A stretch of 64,000 nucleotides of DNA from Gammaproteobacteria bacterium (GTDB taxonomy: Bacteria > Pseudomonadota > Gammaproteobacteria > Steroidobacterales > Steroidobacteraceae). Every line of letters starts with the position of its first letter. The stretch's first letter is position 1. The DNA is taken from the NCBI GenBank assembly GCA_027315105.1, contig DAHUYP010000076.1:62001-126000 (forward strand). Direction: 5' to 3'. Below are positions 7,436 to 15,599 of the stretch, one piece after another. A program made the translations under genes and the position numbers. A model generated the notes under the pieces. The model was not told the origin of the DNA. It searched no databases and worked only from the letters and a program-made list of their open reading frames with translations.

Positions 7436-9591
7436 TGTTGATCATCGTCAGGCGCCTGTCTGCAGCCGCCGGCGCCGCCCTGCTGTGCGGTGCCGCCGCG
7501 CTCTGGACGCCCGCGCATGCCGATCCGCCGCCGGCGTCGGCCGGCTCGACACTGGATCTGGATCCGATCGTGATCACTGCCACGCGCGTGCCAGAGGCCA
7601 GTTCCGATCTGCCGGTTTCGATCGATCGGATCGGTCGCGAGCAGATCGAGTCCGGCCAGTTGATGGTCAATCTGTCCGAGCCGCTGATCGGGGTGCCGGG
7701 CGTGAGCGCCGAGAACCGGCAGAATTACGCGCAGGATGAACAGATCTCGGTGCGCGGCTTCGGTGCCAGATCGCCCTTCGGCGTGCGCGGTGTGCGACTG
7801 TATGCGGATGGCATCCCCGGGACGATGCCGGACGGGCAGGGCCAGTTCTCCAATTTCGACCTCGGCTCGGCCGATCACATCGAGGTGCTGCGCGGGCCAT
7901 TCTCGGCGCTGTACGGCAATTCCTCGGGTGGCGTGATCTCGGTGTTCACCGAGGATGCGCCGGCCGGGCAGCGTCTGGACGCCACCGCCGAGTACGGCAG
8001 TCTCGCCACGCAGCGCTATGCGCTCAAGGGCCTGGTCGGCGGTCCGGGTGGAGTCAACATGGTGGTGGACGCGGTGCACTTCAGCATCGGCGGCTATCGC
8101 GATCACAGCGCTGCCGAGCGCAATACCCTGAACTCCAAGGCCAGCTGGCAGCTGGACGAGGACTCCAAGATCACGTTCGTCGTCAATGCGTTCGACAGTC
8201 CGGAGGCGCAGGATCCGATGGGACTCACGCGCGCGCAGCTGGCGATCGACCCGCAGCAGGCCGGTACGGGCGCGCTGGCCTACAACACGCGCAAATCCGT
8301 GCAGCAGGAACAGCTCGGCACGCATTACGAGCGCACTCTGGGCGCGAACGATGATTTGAGCGCGATGATCTATGGCGGTGCACGCGACGTGACGCAGTAC
8401 CTGGCCATCCCTGAGGCGGTCGAGGCGGCGCCGACGCATCCGGGCGGAGTCATCGGGCTCGGGCACGGCTACGGCGGCGTTGACGTGCACGTGACCGATC
8501 ATCGCAGCCTCGCCGACACCGCGCTGCAGACGACGGCGGGTGTGAGCTACGACCGGCTCGACGAGGCGCGGCGCGGTTACCTGAACTTCAGCGGCGGCGA
8601 GCTCGGCGTCCAGGGCGCATTGCGCCTGCAGGAGGCCAACCAGGTCTACGACCTCGACCAATACCTGCAGATGCAGTGGGATCCGAGTTCACGCTGGCGC
8701 GCCGAGGCGGGGGTTCGCAACAGCGTCGTGGACGTGAGTTCCAACAATCACCTGGCCGCCCCCGGTACTCCGGTCGAGAGCGGGGTGCGCTACGGCGCGG
8801 TCAATCCGGTCGCCGGCTTGACCTATCGTGCTGCGCCGGCGCTGGACCTGTACACCTCGTTCGGCAAGGGCTTCGAGACCCCGACGCTCGATGAGCTGGC
8901 CTACCGTTCGACCAACGGCAGTCTGCCGGGGCTGAATTATGCGCTGCAACCGGCTCGCAGCGACAACTATGAGATCGGGCTGAAGTCCAGTACGTCGCGC
9001 ATGCGTGCGACTCTGGCCGGCTTCTACATCCATACCGTCGACGAGCTGGCGGTGCAGGCCAACGCGGCCGGCCGAGCGGTATACGAGAATATCCCCGAGA
9101 CTCAGCGCCGCGGCGCGGAGGCCGAGTTGCAGAGCGACTGGAGCCATGGCCTGAGCAGCCAGGTCTCCTACACCTACATCCAGGCCATGACGTTGGCGCC
9201 CTATGTCGCCTGTCTCAACGTCCCCTGTACGCCGGTGGTCATCGGCGCCGGCCATCGAATCCCTGCGGTACCAGCCGGTTCGCTGTACGCCGGGCTGACC
9301 TGGCAGCGCCAGCCGCATGGTCTGTCGGTGACGCTCGAGACGGTTGGCCGCTCTCAAATCTATGCCAATGATCTCAACAGCCAGGCTGCCGCCGGCTACT
9401 GGCTGCTCAATCTGCACGGCGCCATCGAGCAGCAGCTTGCGCACTGGCGCTTGAATGAAGGACTGCGCCTGGAGAACCTGGCCAATCGCAGCTACGTCGG
9501 CACGGTCATCGTCAACGAGACCAATGCCCGCTATTTCGAACCAGACCCCGGTCGCAGCGTGTACCTGATGTTCACCGCCTCGCGCCTGTAG
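7432..9591 (+). CDS. TonB-dependent outer-membrane receptor
   Basis: A 719-residue protein. The signal peptide (through about residue 27, ending TPAHAD) is followed by a TonB-box-like stretch (DPIVITATRVPE), a plug domain with VRGFGARSPFGVRGVRLYADG and EVLRGPFSALYGNSSGGVI, and a long beta-barrel ending in aromatic strands (NARYFEPDPGRSVYLMFTASRL). It imports a large ligand across the outer membrane using TonB energy. The ligand cannot be deduced; the closest functional neighbour is the SoxYZ/SoxH/SoxF-like module 130 bp downstream. The start overlaps the HIT gene stop. Confidence 0.93.
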   Translation: MMLIIVRRLSAAAGAALLCGAAALWTPAHADPPPASAGSTLDLDPIVITATRVPEASSDLPVSIDRIGREQIESGQLMVNLSEPLIGVPGVSAENRQNYAQDEQISVRGFGARSPFGVRGVRLYADGIPGTMPDGQGQFSNFDLGSADHIEVLRGPFSALYGNSSGGVISVFTEDAPAGQRLDATAEYGSLATQRYALKGLVGGPGGVNMVVDAVHFSIGGYRDHSAAERNTLNSKASWQLDEDSKITFVVNAFDSPEAQDPMGLTRAQLAIDPQQAGTGALAYNTRKSVQQEQLGTHYERTLGANDDLSAMIYGGARDVTQYLAIPEAVEAAPTHPGGVIGLGHGYGGVDVHVTDHRSLADTALQTTAGVSYDRLDEARRGYLNFSGGELGVQGALRLQEANQVYDLDQYLQMQWDPSSRWRAEAGVRNSVVDVSSNNHLAAPGTPVESGVRYGAVNPVAGLTYRAAPALDLYTSFGKGFETPTLDELAYRSTNGSLPGLNYALQPARSDNYEIGLKSSTSRMRATLAGFYIHTVDELAVQANAAGRAVYENIPETQRRGAEAELQSDWSHGLSSQVSYTYIQAMTLAPYVACLNVPCTPVVIGAGHRIPAVPAGSLYAGLTWQRQPHGLSVTLETVGRSQIYANDLNSQAAAGYWLLNLHGAIEQQLAHWRLNEGLRLENLANRSYVGTVIVNETNARYFEPDPGRSVYLMFTASRL

Positions 9592-9721
9592 CGGGCCCGG
9601 CGTCGAGCGTAACCGCTTGATTGCACGGGACGCCGGCGCGAGCCGCGGACGACCGGCGGAACGCGCTAAGATGCGGCGCCGGCTCATCGCTACCGTGTCG
9701 AACGGAAAGGGGGCGATCATC

Positions 9722-10612
9722 ATGCTCCGACGCCTGCTCAGTCCACGACTGGCGCGCTCACCGCGCCGGCCCCCGGTCATGCGGCATCCCATCCGCGTCG
9801 CGACGGCGCTGTTGCCGCTGTTGCTCTACGGTGGGCCGTCGCCGGCGATCGATGAGGCGCAAACGCCCGCCAGCGGCGCGTGGGAATATCTGCGCCAGCA
9901 GTTCTACGGCACGCGCGCGATCGGCGTGCTCGACGAGTCGTTCATGAGTCTCGAGGTCGCCGCGAATACGCCCGATCCAGCTGCGACGCCATTGAACGTG
10001 CGTTTCGGCGCGGCGGCCATCGGGCACATCAGGCAGGTCAGGGTGATCATCGACAACAATCCGTCACCCGTGGTATCGACGTTCGAGTTTGCCCGCGGCG
10101 CGCGCGTGGCCGAGATCGGCTTGCGCGTGCGCGTGGATCGATTTACCTCCGTGCGCGCGATCGCCGAGACCACCGACGGCACCCTGGAAATGCGCAGCAG
10201 CTGGGTCAACGCCAGCGGCGGATGTTCGGCACCGCCGAGCGCGGCCGAGGGCGGGCAGCTCGGTGAGATCCGGTTCCGAGCCGCGGGTAACGCGCGGTCG
10301 CTGCAGGTCGGCATTCGCCACCCCAACAATTCAGGCTTTCAGATCGACCCGGTGAGCGGCGAGGCGATTGCGCCGCATTTCGTCTCTCATATTCGTCTGA
10401 GCACCGCAGGCCGGACGCTGATCGATGGGGATACGGGCATCTCGTTGAGCGAGAATCCGACGCTGCGCATCGTCTCCGACCAAGCCCTGCCGGCACCCCT
10501 GACGGTGGACGTCATCGATTCGAAGGACGGGCATTTCAGCGCCAGCTGGCAGGGCCTCGCGGCCGGTCATGCCGCGACGGCGAGAGCCACGGGAGCGCTC
10601 GGCGATCCTTGA
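9722..10612 (+). CDS. Fused SoxYZ-like carrier protein (quinoprotein-associated type)
   Basis: A 296-residue protein with an N-terminal export signal. The first half is SoxY-like and the C-terminal half (from about residue 190) is SoxZ-like (VSHIRLSTAGRTLIDGDTG, then a final strand with DSKDGHFSASW). Cys168 in SGGCSAPP corresponds to the sulfur-carrying cysteine of the SoxY GGC motif. The ATG at 9722 follows an AAAGGGGG ribosome-binding site (9706-9713). The fused form is known from the quinoprotein dehydrogenase-associated SoxYZ family, which occurs with SoxH-like hydrolases, as here. What it carries is not established. Confidence 0.85.
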   Translation: MLRRLLSPRLARSPRRPPVMRHPIRVATALLPLLLYGGPSPAIDEAQTPASGAWEYLRQQFYGTRAIGVLDESFMSLEVAANTPDPAATPLNVRFGAAAIGHIRQVRVIIDNNPSPVVSTFEFARGARVAEIGLRVRVDRFTSVRAIAETTDGTLEMRSSWVNASGGCSAPPSAAEGGQLGEIRFRAAGNARSLQVGIRHPNNSGFQIDPVSGEAIAPHFVSHIRLSTAGRTLIDGDTGISLSENPTLRIVSDQALPAPLTVDVIDSKDGHFSASWQGLAAGHAATARATGALGDP

Positions 10613-10652
10613 GACAGCGGCCAGAGGCGTGCCCCGGGCAAGGCCGCCGCGC

Positions 10653-11609
10653 ATGCGTCGGCAAGCGTGGCGCGTCGCGGCGCTGGTCTGGCTGTGCCTC
10701 GCCGGCGCCCGGTGGCACGGCACGCTGGCGCAGGCCCGGGACGCCTTCACGGTGCGCGAGGTCGCCCCGGGCGTGTTCGTGCACTTCGGCCGCATGCTGG
10801 CGCTGGATGTTCCGGGACACGACGACATCGCCAATATCGGTTTCATCGTCGGCAGCAAGTGCGTCGCCGTGATCGATACCGGCGGCTCGAGCAGCGTCGG
10901 CCGGGCCCTGCGCGCCGCGATCGCCCGGCGCACGCGCGTACCGGTCTGCTATGTCGTCAACACGCACGTGCACGTCGATCACGTGCTCGGCAACATCGCA
11001 TTCAAGCCGGATCGTCCGCGCTTCGTCGGCCACGTGCGGCTGGCGGCGGCGATGCTGCGCAGTCGCGCGTTCTTCCTGCGGCAGTACGCCGGCGATCTCG
11101 ATCAACCGCCGAGCGCCGATCAGCTGATCGCGCCGGATACGCCGGTCGAGCGTGAGCTCGAGCTCGATCTGGGCGACCGGCGGCTGCGCCTGCGGGCCTG
11201 GCCGATCGCCCATACCGACTGCGATCTGACCGTGCTGGATGAGCAGAGCGGTACTTTGTGGACGGGGGATCTGCTGTTTCGCGAGCGCCTGCCGGCGCTG
11301 GACGGCAGTGCCAGCGGCTGGCTGAGCGTGATCGGCGAGCTCGGGCAGTGGAACGTGCGGCGCACCGTGCCCGGCCATGGCGCGCTCACGGGCGATCTTG
11401 GCGCGGCGCTGTCGGCCGAGCGCCGCTATCTGCTGGCATTGATCGACGGCGTGCGAGCCGAGCTCGAGCGCGGCGCATCGATGCAGCAGGCGATCCAGCG
11501 GGTTGCCACGGCCGAAGAGCCGAACTGGTTGCTCTGGGATAGCACGCATCCACGCAATGTCGCGCGCCTGTATCAGCAGATGGAATGGCAGTCCGATCCG
11601 ACAAACTGA
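10653..11609 (+). CDS. SoxH-like metallo-beta-lactamase-fold hydrolase (quinoprotein relay type)
   Basis: A 318-residue exported protein (signal peptide ending in HGTLAQA). The metallo-beta-lactamase motif THVHVDH (His-x-His-x-Asp-His) is intact, with further zinc-ligand regions at IAHTDCDL and VPGHG. It belongs with the SoxH-related hydrolases that accompany fused SoxYZ carriers; a thiol-ester or persulfide hydrolase role on the carrier is a reasonable inference, not demonstrated. It follows the SoxYZ-like gene by 40 bp and overlaps the flavoprotein gene by 25 bp. The upstream extension of the frame lies inside the SoxYZ gene, so the ATG at 10653 is used. Confidence 0.85.
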   Translation: MRRQAWRVAALVWLCLAGARWHGTLAQARDAFTVREVAPGVFVHFGRMLALDVPGHDDIANIGFIVGSKCVAVIDTGGSSSVGRALRAAIARRTRVPVCYVVNTHVHVDHVLGNIAFKPDRPRFVGHVRLAAAMLRSRAFFLRQYAGDLDQPPSADQLIAPDTPVERELELDLGDRRLRLRAWPIAHTDCDLTVLDEQSGTLWTGDLLFRERLPALDGSASGWLSVIGELGQWNVRRTVPGHGALTGDLGAALSAERRYLLALIDGVRAELERGASMQQAIQRVATAEEPNWLLWDSTHPRNVARLYQQMEWQSDPTN

Positions 11610-12898
11610 ATCGCCGGCGGCTGCTGCAATGGGGCGCGCTGACCGCCGTCTACGGCCTGCCAGGCCGGGACGAAGCCGCGGCCGTACCAGCCGCCGGCAA
11701 GGCGCGCGTGCTGATCGTCGGCGGCGGCTTCGCGGGTTCGGCCTGCGCGCTGCATCTTCGGCGCCTGAATCCGGCGATCGCGGTGAGTCTCATCGACCCG
11801 GACGAGCGCTATGCCACCGGTCCCATGAGCAACGAGGTGATCGCCGGATTGCGCGACATCGATTCGATCACCGTGGCGCGCGGCGGCGTACGTCGCGCCG
11901 GCGTCGAGGTGGTGCCGGATCGCGCCGTCGCCATCGAGGTGCAGCGGCGCCGCGTGCGGCTGGGCGGCGGCGCCGTAATGGCCTTCGATCGGCTCGTGGT
12001 CGCCCCCGGGATTCGCTTCCTCGCGGATCGACTCGAGGGGTATGGCGACGCCGCGGCGGTGAGCATGCCGCATGCCTGGCAGGCCGGTGCGCAGACGCAG
12101 CGCCTGGCGGCGCAGTTGCGCGCGATGCAGGACGGGGGTGTCGTGGCGATCAGCGTACCGTCTGGCCTGATGCGCTGCCCGCCGGCGCCCTACGAGCGAG
12201 CGAGCCTGATTGCGCACTATCTCTCGCGGGCCAAGCCGCGCTCGAAAGTGCTGATATTCGATTCCAACAATCACTTTCCGAGACAGGATCAGTTCAGTGC
12301 GATCTGGCGCGAGCTCTATCCCGGCATGATCGAATGGATCGCCTCGACCCAGGACGGCGCCGTGGTGCGCGTCGATGCGGCCACCATGACGCTCTACACG
12401 CGCGGCGGTCCGCACGTGGCCGCGGTCGCCAACGTCATCCCGCCGCAGGCGCCGGGGCAGCTCGCGCCGGACGCCGGCCTGGCGTCGGCTCACGGTTGGT
12501 GCCCGATCGATGCGCTGACCTTCGAATCGCGGCTGCAGCCGAACGTGCATGTCATCGGCGATGCCTGCATCGCCGATGCGATGCCGAAGGCCGCCTCCGC
12601 CGCCTGCAGTCAGGCCAGGCAATGCGCGCGCGCGATCGTTGCGCTGCTGGCCGGACACGAGCCGCCGCAGCCGAATCTCGATAGCGTCTGCTTCAGCGTG
12701 CTCGCGCCGGCGGATGCGCTGTCGATGCGCGCGCGATTTCACCTGCACCATGGCCGGATTGTGCCGCTGCAGGCGCGCGCCGCCGCCGCGGCGGCGCCGC
12801 CGGCGATCGTGCTGCGGGCGCAGCAGGCACGCGAGGCGGAGCGCTGGTACCGGAACATTCGCGCCGAGGCATTTGGAGCTGCATTGCAACGTACCTGA
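11585..12898 (+). CDS. SoxF/FccB-like FAD-dependent sulfide dehydrogenase-type flavoprotein
   Basis: A 437-residue flavoprotein with a twin-arginine-like leader (NRRRLLQWGAL), an FAD-binding GGGFAGSACALHL motif right after it, and the LMRCPPAPYERA motif and the PKAAS region typical of the flavoprotein subunit of flavocytochrome c sulfide dehydrogenase (FccB) and SoxF. The C-terminal FCSD-type domain is present. FccB normally passes electrons to a c-type cytochrome; none is encoded next door. Together with the SoxYZ-like and SoxH-like genes it forms a compact periplasmic sulfur-redox module. Confidence 0.87.
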   Translation: MAVRSDKLNRRRLLQWGALTAVYGLPGRDEAAAVPAAGKARVLIVGGGFAGSACALHLRRLNPAIAVSLIDPDERYATGPMSNEVIAGLRDIDSITVARGGVRRAGVEVVPDRAVAIEVQRRRVRLGGGAVMAFDRLVVAPGIRFLADRLEGYGDAAAVSMPHAWQAGAQTQRLAAQLRAMQDGGVVAISVPSGLMRCPPAPYERASLIAHYLSRAKPRSKVLIFDSNNHFPRQDQFSAIWRELYPGMIEWIASTQDGAVVRVDAATMTLYTRGGPHVAAVANVIPPQAPGQLAPDAGLASAHGWCPIDALTFESRLQPNVHVIGDACIADAMPKAASAACSQARQCARAIVALLAGHEPPQPNLDSVCFSVLAPADALSMRARFHLHHGRIVPLQARAAAAAAPPAIVLRAQQAREAERWYRNIRAEAFGAALQRT

Positions 12899-12919
12899 AC
12901 GTACGCTGAACGATGCGCT

Positions 12920-12941
12920 GCCGGCTGGGAACTCAGCCGGC
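12920..12941 (+). terminator. Perfect 8-bp stem hairpin after the SoxF-like gene
   Basis: Arms GCCGGCTG (12920-12927) and CAGCCGGC (12934-12941) pair perfectly around a 6-base loop, 22 bp after the flavoprotein stop. There is no following T-run, so it is not a classical intrinsic terminator, but its position suggests transcript termination or 3' end stabilisation of the Sox-like operon. Confidence 0.5.
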
Positions 12942-13027
12942 CATCGCCTAGTCCGAAGACAACGTTGTATGCTGCGCGCCGCGCAGCGCGGCTGCTGTGC
13001 ATGACTCAATCGAAGACGAGGTGGTGT

Positions 13028-13585
13028 GTGAACAAGAGCATTGCATGGATCGGACTTGGGATCGTGGCGGTGGGCTCGAGCGCGGCGATGGCGCAGAGTC
13101 AAAACTACGCGGGTGGCCCGGGATACGGCAGCATCTACCTGGGGGCGAGCGCCGGCGAGATGTTCTATAACGAAGACGGACTGGGCACGATGAGCCCGAC
13201 CGTGGCACTGTTTCGCGTCGGTGAGCAGTTCAGTCCCTACGTGGCAATCGAGGGCCGCATCGGCACGAGCGTTAGCGGCGGGGACTGGAATGGCTACCAC
13301 GTCGATGCTCAGCTCATCTACGCGGGCTACGTCAAGGGCATTCTGCCGATATCGCCATGGATCTCGGGGTACGCGCTCGCCGGTCTCGGCGGGGCGCAGA
13401 TGCACCGCGACTATCCTGACAGCAGCAGCAACGACGTCGGGCTGTCGTTCGGGCTGGGAGGCGAGGTGCACCTGGGCGGCGGCGCGTCGCTCGACCTCGA
13501 ATACGTACGCCTGACGAGCGGCAACAATGTCGGCTTTGGCTATTCCGCCGATATGCTGACCTTCGGGGTGAATTGGCGCCTGTGA
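13028..13585 (+). CDS. Small outer-membrane beta-barrel protein
   Basis: A 185-residue protein starting at GTG 13028 after a GAGGTGG ribosome-binding site. It has a signal peptide with likely cleavage after SSAAMA, then alternating beta-strand sequence (YLGASAGEMFYNEDG, VAIEGRIGTSVSGGDWNGYHVD, VGLSFGLGGEVHLGG) closing with an aromatic/Leu strand (MLTFGVNWRL). This fits an eight-stranded OmpA/OmpX-like porin-family barrel. The specific role is unknown. An upstream in-frame ATG at 12965 would put about 20 non-signal residues ahead of the leader and is not preferred. Confidence 0.8.
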   Translation: MNKSIAWIGLGIVAVGSSAAMAQSQNYAGGPGYGSIYLGASAGEMFYNEDGLGTMSPTVALFRVGEQFSPYVAIEGRIGTSVSGGDWNGYHVDAQLIYAGYVKGILPISPWISGYALAGLGGAQMHRDYPDSSSNDVGLSFGLGGEVHLGGGASLDLEYVRLTSGNNVGFGYSADMLTFGVNWRL

Positions 13586-13618
13586 CCGGACCACGGCGGG
13601 GCCGCTCGCCGGACCGCG

Positions 13619-13972
13619 CTACGCCCGGCGAATATCCGGCTGCTCGGCGGGCTCGTCATGCGGATCCGGGACGGCGAACGGCAGCCGCTTGAGCAGCGCC
13701 ATCACCGCACCGGTCTGATGGGCCGCGAGCGGATGCCGGGCCGCGCTGTAGAAGCGAAGACCCTCGTTGACGCTGTCGAAGTACCGCGCGTGGAACATGT
13801 CCTTCGTCAGAACCGCCCAGGCCTCGTCGAACTCGGATGCGTACACGCCGGGCGGGATCGAGCTCGTGTGCGGTATGTCGGCATGCGCATTCCTCGCCAG
13901 CAGTACCACTTGCTCGGCGGTGACATCCAGGACGTGCGGCGCGCCGCGCGCCGGTACCAGCACGACGATCAT
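13619..13972 (-). CDS. Conserved-looking hypothetical protein, 117 aa
   Basis: A small soluble protein with balanced composition (MIVVLVPARGAPHVLDVTAE at the start, FDEAWAVLTKDMFHARYFD in the middle). A GGAGAT ribosome-binding site sits just upstream of the ATG. No family was recognised. It converges with the beta-barrel gene and is 44 bp downstream of the ICMT-type gene on the same strand, so the two may be co-transcribed. Confidence 0.6.
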   Translation of the reverse strand: MIVVLVPARGAPHVLDVTAEQVVLLARNAHADIPHTSSIPPGVYASEFDEAWAVLTKDMFHARYFDSVNEGLRFYSAARHPLAAHQTGAVMALLKRLPFAVPDPHDEPAEQPDIRRA

Positions 13973-14016
13973 CCCGCATCTCCTTGCTGCGGCCCGAGCG
14001 GCGATTGTACGTGAAT

Positions 14017-14493
14017 CTATCGACTATTAACCATGCGCCTGCCGATCCATCGGGCCACGCCGCGCCGGTATGCAAGATACTGCGCTCCGAAGAGCTGGCC
14101 GAGCGCGCGCTCCTCGGGCCGGATCTGCGCGAACGTGATGACGCCCGCGAACGCCGGCGGCACCAGCCAGACGCTCGCACTGCCGAGCCAGAGCGCCCAC
14201 CCGATCAGCAGCAGCAACAGGCCCAGGTACATCGGATTGCGGCTCATGCGAAACACCCCGTCCGTGACCAGCCGCGTGGCCTTGCTCGGAACCATGGGAT
14301 TGATGCTGGTGCGCGCCCGCCGGAAACTCATCAGCGCAGCGGCGTCGATGGCGATGCCGAGCGCGCCCGGAAGCACACCGAGGCGGTTCCACGGCGCTGC
14401 GATCCACTGTGCCAGCGGCAGCCGACGGTGCAGTTCCCACATCAGCGCGGCGGCCAGCAGCATCACGATCGGAGGCGGAATGCGCGGCTTCAC
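14017..14493 (-). CDS. Isoprenylcysteine carboxyl methyltransferase-type membrane protein
   Basis: About 158 residues with several transmembrane helices and the C-terminal ICMT/PEMT signature: LVTDGVFRMSRNPMYLG, then RPEERALGQLFGAQYLAYRR. These residues bind SAM and the membrane-embedded substrate in the isoprenylcysteine methyltransferase superfamily; bacterial members act on various small lipophilic substrates. The start is uncertain: GTG at 14493 is used, with GTG at 14502 as an alternative. Farther upstream the frame loses protein-like character. Confidence 0.8.
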   Translation of the reverse strand: MKPRIPPPIVMLLAAALMWELHRRLPLAQWIAAPWNRLGVLPGALGIAIDAAALMSFRRARTSINPMVPSKATRLVTDGVFRMSRNPMYLGLLLLLIGWALWLGSASVWLVPPAFAGVITFAQIRPEERALGQLFGAQYLAYRRGVARWIGRRMVNSR

Positions 14494-14502
14494 CGCCGGC
14501 AC

Positions 14503-14833
14503 TCTAGCCCCATGGCAGCGGACCGGCAACGATGCAGCCGGCGCCGGGGCGACAAAGAACTCACGGCATGGTGATCGTGCCTGCTCGATGCCCAACCGAT
14601 CGCACATTTGGGGGGGGCCGAGTTTCGGTCGAGCGTATTGCAGCAAGCCCATGCCGCGAGTCAAAAAAAACCGCCGCGCCTGAAAGAGAATCCATCCCCT
14701 CCGATTGCGAGGTTAATCGGACAGCGGGCGAAATACATCGGTACATACACCGATGGCGGTGCCAAAGGTCGTGGGCAATCATCACCCCACCGGCTGATCA
14801 GGCAGGCCAGGGGCTCATTGACCGGGGAACGAC
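14503..14833. promoter_or_regulatory. 331-bp intergenic region with two inverted repeats upstream of the aldehyde oxidoreductase genes
   Basis: No convincing gene is seen here. Two inverted repeats lie close together: CCGATT/AATCGG (14701-14706 and 14715-14720, 8-bp spacer) and CATCGGT/ACCGATG (14736-14742 and 14749-14755, 6-bp spacer). They sit about 80-130 bp before the 14834 start and could be operators. The region also has a run of eight G (14610-14617) and eight A (14663-14670). No sigma-70 promoter is clear. Confidence 0.45.
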
Positions 14834-15091
14834 ATGCAAGGCGGGCGTCTGGCGCGACTGCTCTGTCTGGGGATGGTGCTGGCGGTCGTTGCCGGCTGCC
14901 AGCCTGTTTCGAGGCCGCCTGCGCCGCGGGCGGTCACGACACCCATGACCCGGAGACCCGTCGATGCGCGCGCGAATCTCCCGTCGCTCGTTCCTGCACG
15001 GCTCCGCATTGACGACCGCGGCCGCGACGAGCGCGGCAGCGGCCATCGCCGGCGCAGCCGCGGCGGCCGTGAGCGGGCGGCCCGTGACTGA
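14834..15091 (+). CDS. Putative short lipoprotein overlapping the FeS subunit gene (doubtful)
   Basis: The ATG at 14834 follows a GGGGA ribosome-binding site and encodes a textbook lipoprotein signal (LARLLCLGMVLAVVAGC, lipobox VVAGC). After about 60 residues the sequence becomes arginine-rich and overlaps the FeS subunit start by 128 bp in another frame. It is either a genuine 85-residue lipoprotein translated ahead of the enzyme, or the remnant of a longer lipoprotein whose 3' part has been lost. Its tail looks non-coding. Confidence 0.4.
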   Translation: MQGGRLARLLCLGMVLAVVAGCQPVSRPPAPRAVTTPMTRRPVDARANLPSLVPARLRIDDRGRDERGSGHRRRSRGGRERAARD

Positions 15092-15599
15092 GCAGGGGCG
15101 CGAGGCCGTGAGGCTCGGTCCGGAGGCGGTTCGGATCAGCCTGACGATCAACGGGTCGGCGCGCCCGGTCAGCGTCGAGCCGCGGACCACGCTGGCCGAA
15201 GCGCTGCGCGACGCGCTGGGCCTGACGGGCACCAAGATCGCATGCGACCGCGGCGCCTGCTCGGCCTGCACGGTCTGGCTCGACGGCCAGCCGATCTGCT
15301 CCTGCATGGTTCTGGCGATCGAGATCGGAGCGCGCCACGTGACGACGATCGAGGGTCTCGCGAGCGCCGCGGGGCTGCATCCGGTGCAGACCGCTTTCAT
15401 CGAACACGACGCGCTGCAATGCGGATTCTGCACACCGGGCATGCTCATGAGTTGCGCGGCGCTGCTGGAGCGCATGCCCGCACCGGACGCGCAGGACGTC
15501 GAGCGCGCCATCAGCGGACATCTGTGCCGCTGCGGCTGCTATCCGCACGTGGTGGCCGCGACCCTGGAGGCCGCGGCAGTGCGCCGCAAGCGCTCATGA
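14964..15599 (+). CDS. paoA: Periplasmic aldehyde oxidoreductase, [2Fe-2S] subunit (PaoA/YagT-like)
   Basis: A 211-residue protein with a Tat signal (ISRRSFLHGSAL, then an Ala-rich hydrophobic stretch). It has the plant-ferredoxin cluster motif CDRGACSACTVWLDGQPICSC and the second cluster motif CGFCTPGM with HLCRCGCYPHV, as in the small subunit of xanthine oxidase-family enzymes. Tat export carries the assembled trimer to the periplasm; the Mo and FAD subunits lack signals. A GGAG site precedes the ATG. It overlaps the Mo subunit gene by 4 bp. The aldehyde substrate range is inferred from E. coli PaoABC. Confidence 0.9.
   Translation: MRARISRRSFLHGSALTTAAATSAAAAIAGAAAAAVSGRPVTEQGREAVRLGPEAVRISLTINGSARPVSVEPRTTLAEALRDALGLTGTKIACDRGACSACTVWLDGQPICSCMVLAIEIGARHVTTIEGLASAAGLHPVQTAFIEHDALQCGFCTPGMLMSCAALLERMPAPDAQDVERAISGHLCRCGCYPHVVAATLEAAAVRRKRS

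Noticed and set aside
14610-14670. G8 and A8 homopolymer runs as possible phase-variation tracts
   Set aside because: They lie in non-coding DNA and are not placed between clear promoter elements, so a switching role cannot be supported.
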